Shown here piece after piece: positions 15,507 to 25,267 of a DNA stretch of 64,000 nucleotides. How positions within the stretch are numbered: position 1 is the first letter of the stretch; every line of letters starts with the position of its first letter. A program made the position numbers and the translations under genes. Source of the stretch: Streptomyces sp. NBC_01341 (lineage in GTDB: Bacteria > Actinomycetota > Actinomycetes > Streptomycetales > Streptomycetaceae); assembly GCF_035946055.1 (NCBI RefSeq), contig NZ_CP108364.1, positions 3,348,001-3,412,000 of the forward strand, in the 5' to 3' direction. The notes under the pieces were generated by a model, which worked only from the letters and a program-made list of their open reading frames with translations, was not told the DNA's origin and searched no databases.

Positions 15507-16016
15507 TCACGCGCCCACGGTCCCGTCGACACCCTCGCGCAGAAAGTCCGCGTGGCCGTTGTGGCGGCCGTATTCGAGCAGCACGTGCACCATCACCATG
15601 CGCAGGGACACCTCCCGCTCCCAGCGCGGCTGAAGCCCCGTCAGGTCCAGCGACGCGGCCTGCCGCTCGATGCGGCGAGAGTTCTCGACCTCTGCCTCCC
15701 AGGCGCCGAACGCCTCCGCCCGGTTCGAGGCGCTCGCGTCGTACGCGGCCTGGAAGTCGATCCGGTCCGACCACACCATCGGGGCGTCGTTGTCGTCGAA
15801 CACGCGGCGGAACCAGGCCCGTTCCACTTCGGCCATGTGCCGCACCAGACCCAGCAGCGAGAGCGTCGAGGGGGGCATCGACCGCTGCCGCAACTGCTCG
15901 TCGTCCAGCCCTTCGCACTTCATGGCGAGGGTGGCGCGCTGGTAGTCGAGAAAGGCCCGCAGCGTCTCGCGCTCGCCGCCCGCGGCGGGCGGTCCTGTAC
16001 GCACGTCGGTGGTCAC
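15507..16016 (-). CDS. DinB-fold (DUF664) protein
   Basis: A 169-residue four-helix DinB/YfiT-fold protein; this superfamily includes thiol-dependent isomerases and S-transferases. Visible are the first-helix Thr-Leu-Arg-Ala-Phe-Leu-Asp-Tyr-Gln-Arg, then SLLGLVRHMAEVERAWFRRV with the metal-type His, and a last helix MVMVHVLLEYGRHNGHADFL with further His residues in the expected metal-triad spacing. GTG 16016 has AAGGAG eight bases upstream, better than GTG 16025. In actinobacteria such enzymes may use mycothiol, but the substrate here is unknown. A long terminator separates it from groEL. Confidence 0.85.
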   Translation of the reverse strand: MTTDVRTGPPAAGGERETLRAFLDYQRATLAMKCEGLDDEQLRQRSMPPSTLSLLGLVRHMAEVERAWFRRVFDDNDAPMVWSDRIDFQAAYDASASNRAEAFGAWEAEVENSRRIERQAASLDLTGLQPRWEREVSLRMVMVHVLLEYGRHNGHADFLREGVDGTVGA

Positions 16017-16107
16017 CGGTCGCACTCCTTCACGAGGGGGAAGAAGTGCTCAGTATCCGGCTCCGTCTCGCGGCCCCGGGAGCAGCCCCCGGGGGCCGCG
16101 ACAGAGA

Positions 16108-16151
16108 TACGACGCCGGCCCCCGGGACGAATCCCGGGGGCCGGCGTCGTA
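16108..16151. terminator. Strong terminator downstream of groEL
   Basis: Perfect 20-bp stem (16108-16127 with 16132-16151) with a CGAA tetraloop, 40 bases after the groEL stop. Confidence 0.9.
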
Positions 16152-16191
16152 CGGATACTGCGGGTACTGCCAGGAGCTGCTGATCCGGGGA

Positions 16192-17886
<1,695 letters not shown>

Positions 17887-17959
17887 TCAGTGGTTCCTTG
17901 CCCCGCTGAGCCTGCGGGCCTCACCGGCCCGGTCCAAGTTTCTGTCACTCTCACCTGGA

Positions 17960-18004
17960 GAGTGCTAACGCCAATGATTAGCACTCGACCCCCTCGAGTG
18001 CAAG
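17960..18004 (-). promoter_or_regulatory. CIRCE operator (HrcA) with a third half-site
   Basis: Read on the plus strand: TTAGCACTC (17978-17986), nine bases, GAGTGCAAG (17996-18004), a CIRCE inverted repeat with two changes in the outer arm. A further GAGTGCTAA sits at 17960-17968, also nine bases from the central arm, so three half-sites recur every 18 bp. It is about 145 bases upstream of groEL. Confidence 0.92.
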
Positions 18005-18061
18005 CGCCTCAGGCCGGGGCTCGCTGAGGGGCGCGCCCCGGCCGGGGCGCACGCGGGCGCA

Positions 18062-18099
18062 CGTAGGGCCCGTCCCCCTGTGGAGGAACGGGCCCTACG
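18062..18099 (-). terminator. Terminator after the cold-shock gene
   Basis: 12-bp stem (18062-18073 with 18088-18099) about 35 bases downstream of the cold-shock stop. Confidence 0.75.
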
Positions 18100-18134
18100 C
18101 GCGTGAGTGGTGTCGTTGGCCGACCGCGCCGAAC

Positions 18135-18341
18135 TCAGCCGACGGCGAGCTTGACCATGTCCGCCTGCGGCCCCTTCTGGCCCTGCGAGATCTCGAATTC
18201 AACTCGCTGACCCTCTTCGAGGGTGCGGTACCCGTCCATCTGGATCGCGCTGTAGTGGACGAAAACATCCGCACCACCGTCGACCGCGATGAAGCCGTAC
18301 CCCTTCTCCGCGTTGAACCACTTGACGGTGCCCTGAGCCAT
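18135..18341 (-). CDS. Cold-shock domain protein (CspA family)
   Basis: A 68-residue single OB-fold nucleic-acid-binding protein. It has both RNA-binding motifs: RNP1 as Lys-Gly-Tyr-Gly-Phe-Ile and RNP2 as Val-Phe-Val-His-Tyr, after the standard start Ala-Gln-Gly-Thr-Val-Lys-Trp-Phe-Asn. ATG 18341 is preceded by GGGGAG; an upstream in-frame start would add residues foreign to the family. CspA proteins act as RNA chaperones in the cytoplasm. It sits between groEL and the SAM-riboswitch operon on the same strand, separated from both by hairpins. Confidence 0.96.
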   Translation of the reverse strand: MAQGTVKWFNAEKGYGFIAVDGGADVFVHYSAIQMDGYRTLEEGQRVEFEISQGQKGPQADMVKLAVG

Positions 18342-18371
18342 GCCCAACTCCCCTATTACTGGCCCTTGCAC

Positions 18372-18808
18372 GAGACCGCACTTCGCGGGCCCGGGTCAGA
18401 ACTCACCCTCCGACAGGAGAGGGTGGCGTGCGCCGGAACGCGTCGACCGCGGCCGAATGTATCTGCCCAACTGCCCTCTGCAACAGGTCAATCGGACGAG
18501 AATTCTGGGCATGCGGGAACACCCGGATAGGGACGATCGGGAGGATTCCAGGGCAAGTCGGGCCTGACAAAGGCCACTTACGCCTCAAGAGGTTCACGTA
18601 CTTTGGCTGCTTCTTGTCGTGGCCGGGCGCATTCTCATATGCGGGCGGCACGGGCAGCGGCGGGGACTTCCCCAACTGTACCCCGCTCAACCATGCAGAA
18701 TGGCCCCCTCCGCTTCTCTTGCGGAGAGGGCCATCGTGGTCACGCTGCGAAGTCTCCGGACGCACGGCCGGGGGCCGTCACTCCCCGGTCCGCGCACCGT
18801 GCCGGGGA
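18372..18808. other. Intergenic stretch upstream of the cold-shock gene
   Basis: 437 bases without a supported gene. It likely holds a long 5-prime leader for the cold-shock mRNA, as is usual for csp genes, and the terminator at 18700-18734. Confidence 0.5.
18700..18734 (-). terminator. Terminator after the moaD-like gene
   Basis: 14-bp stem with one mismatch (18700-18713 with 18721-18734), loop TTCTCTT, 75 bases after the operon end. Confidence 0.65.
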
Positions 18809-19084
18809 TCAGCCTCCGGCGACGGCCGGGATGATCGAGACGCCGGCGCCGTCCGGCGTCACCGCGTCCAGGCCGCCCTCGAAGCGCACGTCGTCGTCGT
18901 TGACGTACACGTTGACGAAACGGCGCAGCTTGCCCTGGTCGTCCAGGACGCGGGCACCGATGCCCGGGTGGTTCTGCTCCAGCGACGCGATGACTTCGGA
19001 GAGGATCGCGCCCTCGGCCGGGACCTCGGCCTGACCGCCCGTGTAGGTGCGGAGGATGGTGGGGATACGGACCTTGACGCTCAT
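18809..19084 (-). CDS. MoaD/ThiS-family sulfur carrier protein
   Basis: A 91-residue ubiquitin-fold protein (MSVKVRIPTILRTYTGGQAE at the start) ending in Ala-Val-Ala-Gly-Gly. The terminal GG is what is adenylated and thiocarboxylated in MoaD, ThiS and CysO. The fold pattern includes Arg-Phe-Val-Asn-Val-Tyr-Val-Asn-Asp-Asp-Asp-Val-Arg. It is 28 bases behind the threonine-synthase-like gene and shares its SAM riboswitch. That argues for a role in sulfur amino-acid synthesis, delivering sulfide equivalents to the neighbouring PLP enzyme, rather than in molybdopterin or thiamine. No JAMM protease (mec) or cysM is next to it. Confidence 0.88.
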   Translation of the reverse strand: MSVKVRIPTILRTYTGGQAEVPAEGAILSEVIASLEQNHPGIGARVLDDQGKLRRFVNVYVNDDDVRFEGGLDAVTPDGAGVSIIPAVAGG

Positions 19085-19112
19085 GTCGTGCCTTCCTTCG
19101 GGTCTCGGGTGG

Positions 19113-20411
19113 TCAGTTGGCGGCGGCGAGGCCCGCGTCGCGGAACGCGTCCAGGCTGGGCCGGATCGTCGCCGACAGGCCGGTCGTCGGGGCGACCGCG
19201 TCCAGCGTCTTCAGTCCGTCCCCGGTGTTCAGGACGACGGTGGTCAGGGCCGGGTCCAGCAGACCGGCCTCGATCAGCTTCTTCGTCACGCCGACCGTCA
19301 CACCGCCCGCGGTCTCCGCGAAGATGCCCTCGGTGCGGGCCAGCAGCTTGATGGCGTCGACGATCTGCTCGTCGTCGACGTCCTCCACCGCACCGCCGGT
19401 GCGGCGGGCGATGTCCAGCACGTACGGGCCGTCGGCCGGGTTCCCGATCGCCAGGGACTTCGCGATGGTCTTCGGCTTCTGCGGCCTCACCACGTCGTGG
19501 CCGGCCTTGAAGGCGGTGGAGACCGGGGAGCAGCCCTCGGCCTGAGCGCCGAAGATCTTGTACGGCTTGTCCTCGACGAGGCCGAGCTTGATCAGCTCCT
19601 GGAGCCCCTTGTCGATCTTCGTGAGCTGCGAACCGGACGCGATGGGGATGACGAGCTGGTCGGGCAGCCGCCAGCCCAGCTGCTCGCAGATCTCGTACGC
19701 AAGGGTCTTGGACCCCTCGCCGTAGTACGGCCGCAGGTTGACGTTGACGAAGCCCCAGCCCTCGCCGAGCGGGTCGCCGATGAGCTCCGAGCAGAAGCGG
19801 TTGACGTCGTCGTAGTTGCCCTCGATGCCGACCAGTTCGCCGCCGTACACCGCGGCCATGACGACCTTGCCCTGCTCCAGGTCGTGCGGGATGAACACGC
19901 ACGAGCGGAAGCCGGCGCGGGCCGCGGCGGCACCGACCGCACCGGCGAGGTTGCCGGTGGAGGAGCAGGAGAGCGTGGTGAACCCGAAGGCGCGGGCGGC
20001 CTCGACGGCGATGGCGACGACACGGTCCTTGAAGGAGTGCGTCGGGTTGCCGGAGTCGTCCTTGACGTACAGGCCGCCGGTCACGCCCAGCTCGCGGGCG
20101 AGGTTGTCGGCCTTGACCAGCTTCGTGAAACCGGGGTTGATGTTGGGCTTGTCCGCGACATCGGCGGGGACGGGGAGCAGCGGCGCGTAACGCCAGATGT
20201 TGTCCGGTCCCTCGGCGATGCGCTTCTTCAGCTCTTCGGGGGAGCCGCTCGGCAGGTCGTACGCCACTTCGAGCGGCCCGAAACAGGACGCGCAGGCGAA
20301 AAGGGGGCCGAGTTCGAAACGCTCGCCGCATTCGCGGCAGGAAAGCGCCGCGGCGGGACCGAGATCCACGGCGGAAGAATCGGTGTTGGCTGCAACTGTC
20401 TGCACGGCCAT
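19113..20411 (-). CDS. thrC: Threonine-synthase-family PLP enzyme, likely homocysteine-forming
   Basis: A 432-residue fold-type-II PLP enzyme; by similarity a threonine synthase (O-phosphohomoserine to threonine). It has an N-terminal CxxC/CxxC ribbon (Cys25, Cys28, Cys41, Cys44), the PLP lysine in Asn-Pro-Thr-His-Ser-Phe-Lys-Asp-Arg, the phosphate-loop stretch Ser-Ser-Thr-Gly-Asn-Leu, and AETAGGVTVG near 365. Context points away from threonine. The leader is a SAM riboswitch, and the next gene encodes a sulfur carrier with a -GG end. I recall a report that Streptomyces use such a ThrC-like enzyme (MetM) with a carrier (MetO) to make homocysteine from O-phosphohomoserine. This gene fits that role; a plain ThrC is the alternative. 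Confidence 0.9.
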   Translation of the reverse strand: MAVQTVAANTDSSAVDLGPAAALSCRECGERFELGPLFACASCFGPLEVAYDLPSGSPEELKKRIAEGPDNIWRYAPLLPVPADVADKPNINPGFTKLVKADNLARELGVTGGLYVKDDSGNPTHSFKDRVVAIAVEAARAFGFTTLSCSSTGNLAGAVGAAAARAGFRSCVFIPHDLEQGKVVMAAVYGGELVGIEGNYDDVNRFCSELIGDPLGEGWGFVNVNLRPYYGEGSKTLAYEICEQLGWRLPDQLVIPIASGSQLTKIDKGLQELIKLGLVEDKPYKIFGAQAEGCSPVSTAFKAGHDVVRPQKPKTIAKSLAIGNPADGPYVLDIARRTGGAVEDVDDEQIVDAIKLLARTEGIFAETAGGVTVGVTKKLIEAGLLDPALTTVVLNTGDGLKTLDAVAPTTGLSATIRPSLDAFRDAGLAAAN

Positions 20412-20430
20412 GATGGCGGAGGCCCTTTCT

Positions 20431-20557
20431 CCTCATCTTCCTTGCGACGTATTTCGCCACAAGACGGAATTGGCACCTTCCCCACCGTGACCTCGCGGTC
20501 GGCAGGAGGGTTGCCGGGACTTCAACGGGCCGTTCCCTCAGTCCCTCTGGATGAGCG
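20431..20557 (-). promoter_or_regulatory. SAM-I (S-box) riboswitch
   Basis: The minus-strand leader of the ThrC-like gene has the full S-box set in order: P1 5-prime arm CTCATC, then CAGAGGGACTGAGGGA, GGCCCGTTGAAG, CCCGGCAACC, GGTGCCAATTCC, a P4 hairpin (TTGTGGCG with CGTCGCAAG), and GAAGATGAG closing P1. The P1 3-prime arm runs straight into GGAGAAAGG, about 13 bases before the ATG, so SAM binding could block ribosome access or favour termination. High SAM should lower expression of the operon. Confidence 0.93.
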
Positions 20558-20710
20558 CTATGGCACCGGACCATCGATCCGGGCGTTTGTCCGTGGACCG
20601 ACCCCGACATGCGAGGGTCGTCCGCGTTGTTCAAGACTGTAACCGAAGGGCCGGACGATCGGATGAGTCGTCCGAACCGCGAGATGGATCACACACAGGG
20701 AGTATCGACC

Positions 20711-21661
20711 GTGCTGGAAGAGGTGGAACGCTGGCTGACCAGGCGTTCCTGGTCGGCCGACGACCGCCCGCTCGACCGCCTCACGGCCGCGCGGGCGAGG
20801 GATCCGCGCGGTGCGCGCGTGAGCGTCGTCCTGCCCGCGCTGAACGAGGAGGCGACGGTCGGCACGATCGTCGCGGAGATCCGGCGCGAGCTGATGGAGA
20901 AGGTCCGGCTCGTCGACGAGCTGGTGGTCATCGACTCCGGTTCCACCGACGCCACGGCCGAGGTCGCGCGGCGGGCGGGCGCCCGGGTCGTGCACCGGGA
21001 CTCCGTCCTCCCCCGGATCCCCGCCCTGCCCGGCAAGGGCGAGGTCCTCTGGCGGTCGCTGCTGGTGACGCACGGCGACATCGTCTGCTTCGTCGACGCC
21101 GACCTCAGGGACTTCTCCGCCGACTTCGTGTCCGGAATCGTCGGCCCCCTGCTGACCGACCCCTCGGTGCAGTTCGTCAAGGCGATGTACGACAGGCCGC
21201 TGGGCGAGGCCGCGGGCCAGGGCGGACGCGTGACCGAGCTGGTGGCCCGCCCGCTGCTCAACCTCCACTGGCCCCGGCTGGCCGGATTCGTGCAGCCGCT
21301 GGGCGGCGAATACGCGGTGCGCCGCTCCCTGCTGGAGCGGCTCCCCTTCCCGGTCGGCTACGGAGTGGAGCTGGGCCTGCTGATCGACGCGCTGCACACC
21401 GTGGGCCTGGACGCGCTCGCCCAGGTCGACGTCGGCGTACGCAAACACCGCCACCAGGACGGTCAGGCGCTCGGCCGGATGGCGGCGGCGATCTACCGGA
21501 CCGCACAGCTGAGGCTGTCCCGGGGCCCGCTCGTACGGCCCGAGATCACGCAGTTCGAGCGGGGACCCGACGGGTTCGTGCCGCGCACCCACGCGGTGGA
21601 CACGGAGGAGCGGCCGCCGATGCGGGAGATCGCGGAGTACGCGTCCCGCGACGCCGCGTAG
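20711..21661 (+). CDS. gpgS: Glucosyl-3-phosphoglycerate synthase (GT81)
   Basis: A 316-residue GT-A enzyme that transfers glucose from NDP-glucose to 3-phosphoglycerate, the first step to glucosylglycerate (a compatible solute and, in mycobacteria, a polysaccharide primer). Visible: Val-Ser-Val-Val-Leu-Pro-Ala-Leu-Asn-Glu-Glu-Ala-Thr at 34-46, Asp-Ser-Gly-Ser-Thr-Asp near 75, the metal-binding Asp-Ala-Asp-Leu-Arg-Asp near 132, and Gly-Tyr-Gly-Val-Glu-Leu-Gly in the acceptor loop. GTG 20711 has GGGAG eight bases upstream; an earlier ATG at 20684 has no site and adds non-family residues. It is transcribed divergently from the riboswitch operon and leads into otsA. Confidence 0.88.
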   Translation: MLEEVERWLTRRSWSADDRPLDRLTAARARDPRGARVSVVLPALNEEATVGTIVAEIRRELMEKVRLVDELVVIDSGSTDATAEVARRAGARVVHRDSVLPRIPALPGKGEVLWRSLLVTHGDIVCFVDADLRDFSADFVSGIVGPLLTDPSVQFVKAMYDRPLGEAAGQGGRVTELVARPLLNLHWPRLAGFVQPLGGEYAVRRSLLERLPFPVGYGVELGLLIDALHTVGLDALAQVDVGVRKHRHQDGQALGRMAAAIYRTAQLRLSRGPLVRPEITQFERGPDGFVPRTHAVDTEERPPMREIAEYASRDAA

Positions 21662-21746
21662 CGGTTTCGGGCCACCGGCTCTCCACTCCGGATCTCCAGC
21701 CGTCCCTCACGTTTGGCACCTTCCCTCACGGGCTAGGTTCGGGTAC

Positions 21747-23123
21747 ATGGTCTCCGAGCACGCTGCCCAGGTCCTCGTCGCGTCCAACCGCGGCCCGGTG
21801 TCGTACGCCGAGCGGGAGGACGGCACGCTCGACTCGAAGCGCGGTGGCGGCGGGCTCGTCTCCGGCCTCAGCGCCGTCGACGACAAACTGTGGGTGTGCG
21901 CCGCTCTCAGCGACGGCGACCGGGAAGCGGTCCGCAGGGGCGTGTCCGAGCCCGGCGTGCGCATGCTCGACATCGACGCCGGGGTCCACGAGGACGCGTA
22001 CAACGGCGTCGCGAACTCCGTGCTCTGGTTCGTCCACCACATGATCTACCAGACGCCGGTGGAGCCCGTCTTCGACGCGGAGTTCCGCCGGCAGTGGGCC
22101 TCCTACGAGGCGTACAACCGGGCCTTCGCCCAGGCCCTGGCCGAGGAGGCGGGCGAGGGCGCGGCGGTCCTCGTGCAGGACTACCACCTCTCTCTGGTCC
22201 CCGGAATGCTCCGCGAGCTGCGCCCCGACCTGCGGATCGGGCACTTCTCCCACACCCCATGGGCGCCCGTCGACTACTTCCGCCTGCTGCCCGACGACAT
22301 CGGCGAGCAGCTCCTCAACGGCATCCTCGGGGCCGACCGCGCCGCGTTCCTGACGCGGCGCTGGGCGGACGCCTTCATCGGCTGCTGCACGGAGATCCTC
22401 GGTGGCACCGGACACACCCGGATCGGGGTGCACGGGCTCGGGGCCGACGCGGACTTCCTGCGCCGCCGCTCCCGTGAGGCGGACGTGGACGAGCGCATGG
22501 AGACGCTGCGGGAGCAGGTGGGCGCCGGCCGGCGCACGATCGTGCGCGTGGACCGCACCGAGCTCTCCAAGAACATCGTCCGCGGGCTGCATGCATACCG
22601 TGCACTGCTGGAGGAGCGCCCCGAGTGGCGCGAGCGCGTGGTGCACGTCGCCTTCGCCTACCCCTCCCGGCAGGACCTCACGGTGTACCGGGAGTACACG
22701 GCCGAGGTCCAGCGGGTCGCCGACACCATCAACGCGGACTTCGGCACGGAGGGCTGGACCCCGGTCCTGCTCCACGTCGACGACGACTTCGCCCGCTCAC
22801 TCGCCGCGTACCGGCTGGCCGACGTCGCCCTCGTCAACCCGATCCGCGACGGCATGAACCTGGTCGCCAAGGAGGTCCCCGTCGTCTCCGACGACGGCTG
22901 CGCGCTGGTGCTCTCCCGGGAGGCGGGCGCCTACGAGGAACTGGGCGAGGACGCGATCGTGGTCAACCCGTACGACGTGTCGTCCACGGCGCGGGCGCTG
23001 CACGAGGCGCTGACGATGGAGTCCGGCGAGCGGTCGGCGCGCTCGAAGCGCCTCGCCGCCGCGGCGACCGCGCTGCCGCCGCAGCAGTGGTTCCTGGACC
23101 AGCTGGAAGCGCTGCGGGCCTGA
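21747..23123 (+). CDS. otsA: Trehalose-6-phosphate synthase (GT20)
   Basis: A 458-residue GT-B enzyme making trehalose-6-phosphate from NDP-glucose and glucose-6-phosphate. Recognised by Val-Ala-Ser-Asn-Arg-Gly-Pro-Val at 10-17, the glycine-rich Gly-Gly-Gly-Gly-Leu-Val-Ser-Gly-Leu loop, Val-Gln-Asp-Tyr-His-Leu near 146, His-Thr-Pro-Trp-Ala-Pro near 172, and the donor-site VNPIRDGMNLVAKE near 369-382. TAGGTT lies seven bases before ATG 21747, so translation is probably leaderless. The matching phosphatase gene converges on it from the other strand. It works in the cytoplasm for osmotic and desiccation tolerance. Confidence 0.94.
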   Translation: MVSEHAAQVLVASNRGPVSYAEREDGTLDSKRGGGGLVSGLSAVDDKLWVCAALSDGDREAVRRGVSEPGVRMLDIDAGVHEDAYNGVANSVLWFVHHMIYQTPVEPVFDAEFRRQWASYEAYNRAFAQALAEEAGEGAAVLVQDYHLSLVPGMLRELRPDLRIGHFSHTPWAPVDYFRLLPDDIGEQLLNGILGADRAAFLTRRWADAFIGCCTEILGGTGHTRIGVHGLGADADFLRRRSREADVDERMETLREQVGAGRRTIVRVDRTELSKNIVRGLHAYRALLEERPEWRERVVHVAFAYPSRQDLTVYREYTAEVQRVADTINADFGTEGWTPVLLHVDDDFARSLAAYRLADVALVNPIRDGMNLVAKEVPVVSDDGCALVLSREAGAYEELGEDAIVVNPYDVSSTARALHEALTMESGERSARSKRLAAAATALPPQQWFLDQLEALRA

Positions 23124-23129
23124 CCGCCG

Positions 23130-23157
23130 GAGGGCCGGGCCCGCCGGCCCGGCCCTC
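23130..23157. terminator. Bidirectional terminator between otsA and otsB
   Basis: 10-bp GC stem (23130-23139 with 23148-23157) between the two converging genes. Confidence 0.65.
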
Positions 23158-23175
23158 GTCGCGGAGCCGGCGGAG

Positions 23176-24024
23176 TCAGCCCTCGGCGACCTGTCCGGCC
23201 AGTGATCGCAGCAGGCCGGCCACCGCTGCCGGGCCCGGCAGCAACAAGTCGGCGCGCTCCGCGAGTTCGGGCACCCCCGAGCCGCTGCACACCAGCAGGC
23301 CCTGGGTGCCCCGGGCCCTCAGCTTCTCCACGGCGGCGTAGGCGGCGAGGTCGCCCAGGTCGTCGCCCGCGTAGAGGACGGTCTCCGCCCCCGTCTCGCG
23401 TACGAACTCCTCCAGCGCCACGCCCTTGTCCATGCCCGCGGGGCGCAGTTCCAGGACGAGGCGGCCGGGTTCGACGATCAGGCCGTGACGGGCCGCGAGG
23501 CTGTTCAGGGGCGCCCGCAGCGCCTCGAAGGAGGCCTGTGGGTCGGCGGCGCGGCGGGTGTGCACGGCGACCGCACGACCCTTCTCCTCGATCCAGGTGC
23601 CGTCGCCCGCCCCGGCCTCCTCGATCACCCGGGGAAGTTCCGCGCGCACGGCCTCGACGCCGGGGTCCGGGGGTGGTGCGTGGACGCTGCCGCTGACGGC
23701 GTCCCAGCGTTCGGCACCGTAGTGCCCGAGCACGACGAGGTGGTCCAGGCCGGGCGCCCCGGCGAAGCCGCCGAGGCGCACCGCCGTGCCGGCCGGACGC
23801 CCGGTGATCACCGCGACGGCGGCGACCCGCGGCGCCAGCGCCGACAGGGCAGGGACGACGTCAGGGTGGGCGCGGGACCGCTCGGGGTCCGGGACGATGT
23901 CGGCGAGCGTGCCGTCGAAGTCGAGCGCGATCACGGCACGTCCGGGCCGGGCCAGCAGCGCGGCGAGACCGTCACGGCCGGCCGGGGTGGAGGGGGTCGG
24001 GAGGGGGTGGTCCTGATTGCCCAT
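23176..24024 (-). CDS. otsB: Trehalose-6-phosphate phosphatase
   Basis: A 282-residue HAD-superfamily phosphatase that removes phosphate from trehalose-6-phosphate. Motif I is Ala-Leu-Asp-Phe-Asp-Gly-Thr-Leu with nucleophile Asp35 and acid Asp37. Motif II includes Ile-Thr-Gly-Arg-Pro near 72. Motif III/IV is Gly-Met-Asp-Lys-Gly then Tyr-Ala-Gly-Asp-Asp-Leu-Gly-Asp near 228. The cap domain holds Glu-Glu-Lys-Gly-Arg-Ala-Val-Ala-Val-His-Thr-Arg. ATG 24024 follows TACGCT by a few bases without a Shine-Dalgarno, so a leaderless mRNA is likely. An in-frame upstream extension is Arg/Pro-rich and not family-like. It completes trehalose synthesis with the converging otsA. Confidence 0.92.
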   Translation of the reverse strand: MGNQDHPLPTPSTPAGRDGLAALLARPGRAVIALDFDGTLADIVPDPERSRAHPDVVPALSALAPRVAAVAVITGRPAGTAVRLGGFAGAPGLDHLVVLGHYGAERWDAVSGSVHAPPPDPGVEAVRAELPRVIEEAGAGDGTWIEEKGRAVAVHTRRAADPQASFEALRAPLNSLAARHGLIVEPGRLVLELRPAGMDKGVALEEFVRETGAETVLYAGDDLGDLAAYAAVEKLRARGTQGLLVCSGSGVPELAERADLLLPGPAAVAGLLRSLAGQVAEG

Positions 24025-24154
24025 GCGGCCGAGCGTAGCGGGCGGGCCCCCCGGCCGCGCGGCCCCCCTCGGGGCCGCCCGCGCGGGGAAGCGTCGGGAG
24101 CGGCTGCGCGACGGACCACCCGCCGGGAGCTCGGACGCGCCGCCGGGGTGCATC

Positions 24155-25147
24155 TCAACGACGCAGCTCGACCCGTACGCCGCGTGTCGCGTCCACCACG
24201 ACCGGTACGCCGTCCGGGACCTGTCCCTCGATCAGGTCGAGCAGGCCCTCCACCGGTGGCAGGTCGCCGGGAACACGCACGTGGACGTGCAGCGTCCTGG
24301 ACACCGCGTCCACGCCCGTGACGGATGCTCCGGGATCATCGGCCAGCCACTGTCTCGCGGCGTCCTCGACCCGGCCCGTCCAGACCTCGAGCACGAGCGT
24401 GAGCGCGGTGTTGGCGGCCAGCGGCACGAACACGGCCACGAACAGCGCGGCCATGGCGGCGTAGGCCGAGCGGGCGGGCCGCCCCGGCGCCCCGCGCCGC
24501 AGAGGGCTGTGACCGAGGGTGGCGAAGACCACCATGCCTCCGAACACCAAGGCGAAGAGGTTGGACACGAACAGGACCAGGGCGCCCAGTGCCGGCCATC
24601 CCGCCAGACTCCCGAGGCACACCCCGACCACCACCAGGGGCGGTACGAGGGAGATGGCGATCGCGACACCGGGCAGCACGGCGCCGACATCGCGCCGGGC
24701 CAGTGCCACCGCACCCGCGAGGCCGGTGGCCAGGGCGGCGATCAGGTCCATCAGGTCGGGCGACGTACGGCCCGCGATCTGACTGTTGGACAGCAGGTCG
24801 TAGTCACCGGGGAGTACCTGTGACATCAACGCCCCGACCGCGATCACCAGCAGGCCGGCGAGGAGGACGACCAGGGCGGATCCGGTCCTGCGCCGCTGCA
24901 CCGAGCCCAGCGCGATGCCCATGATCGGTGTGGACAGCGGGGCGATGATCATCGCCCCGATCACGGTGGCCGTCGAGTCCGTGAGCACTCCGCCGGCCGC
25001 GATGACCGCCGACAGCACGAGCATCGTCCAGAAGGCCGAGTGCTTGGCGCCGGTGTCCCCGCTGGACAGGTCCAGGTCCTGCGCCAGTTCGTCCAGCGAG
25101 CGGCGCTGGGCGGCGGGGAGGACACGGGCACGGAGGGTGCTGAGCAT
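24155..25147 (-). CDS. DUF389 membrane protein
   Basis: A 330-residue polytopic membrane protein of the DUF389 family. A short cytoplasmic start is followed by about six spans: residues 38-60, 62-82 (Ala-Thr-Val-Ile-Gly-Ala-Met-Ile-Ile-Ala-Pro-Leu-Ser-Thr-Pro-Ile, the family signature), 87-110, 130-150, 153-200 and 225-250. A soluble tail of about 80 residues follows. Function is unknown in the family. GATACT is placed as a -10 about nine bases before ATG 25147, and GGAGG is only two bases from it, so this may also be leaderless. It lies tail-to-tail with none; otsB follows in the same direction after 130 bases. Confidence 0.85.
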   Translation of the reverse strand: MLSTLRARVLPAAQRRSLDELAQDLDLSSGDTGAKHSAFWTMLVLSAVIAAGGVLTDSTATVIGAMIIAPLSTPIMGIALGSVQRRRTGSALVVLLAGLLVIAVGALMSQVLPGDYDLLSNSQIAGRTSPDLMDLIAALATGLAGAVALARRDVGAVLPGVAIAISLVPPLVVVGVCLGSLAGWPALGALVLFVSNLFALVFGGMVVFATLGHSPLRRGAPGRPARSAYAAMAALFVAVFVPLAANTALTLVLEVWTGRVEDAARQWLADDPGASVTGVDAVSRTLHVHVRVPGDLPPVEGLLDLIEGQVPDGVPVVVDATRGVRVELRR

Positions 25148-25267
25148 GCCCTCCAAGTATCACGGCGGGATGATCCGGCCGTGACAGGACACGGCGGGCG
25201 CGGCCCGGGCACCGCCCGGGATCCCGCAGGGACGTCCGGTGCCGGTGGCCCCGCCCCCGAGGGCCGA

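Noticed and set aside
19047..20642. 531-codon plus-strand open frame
   Set aside because: Antisense to the threonine-synthase-like gene and its riboswitch.
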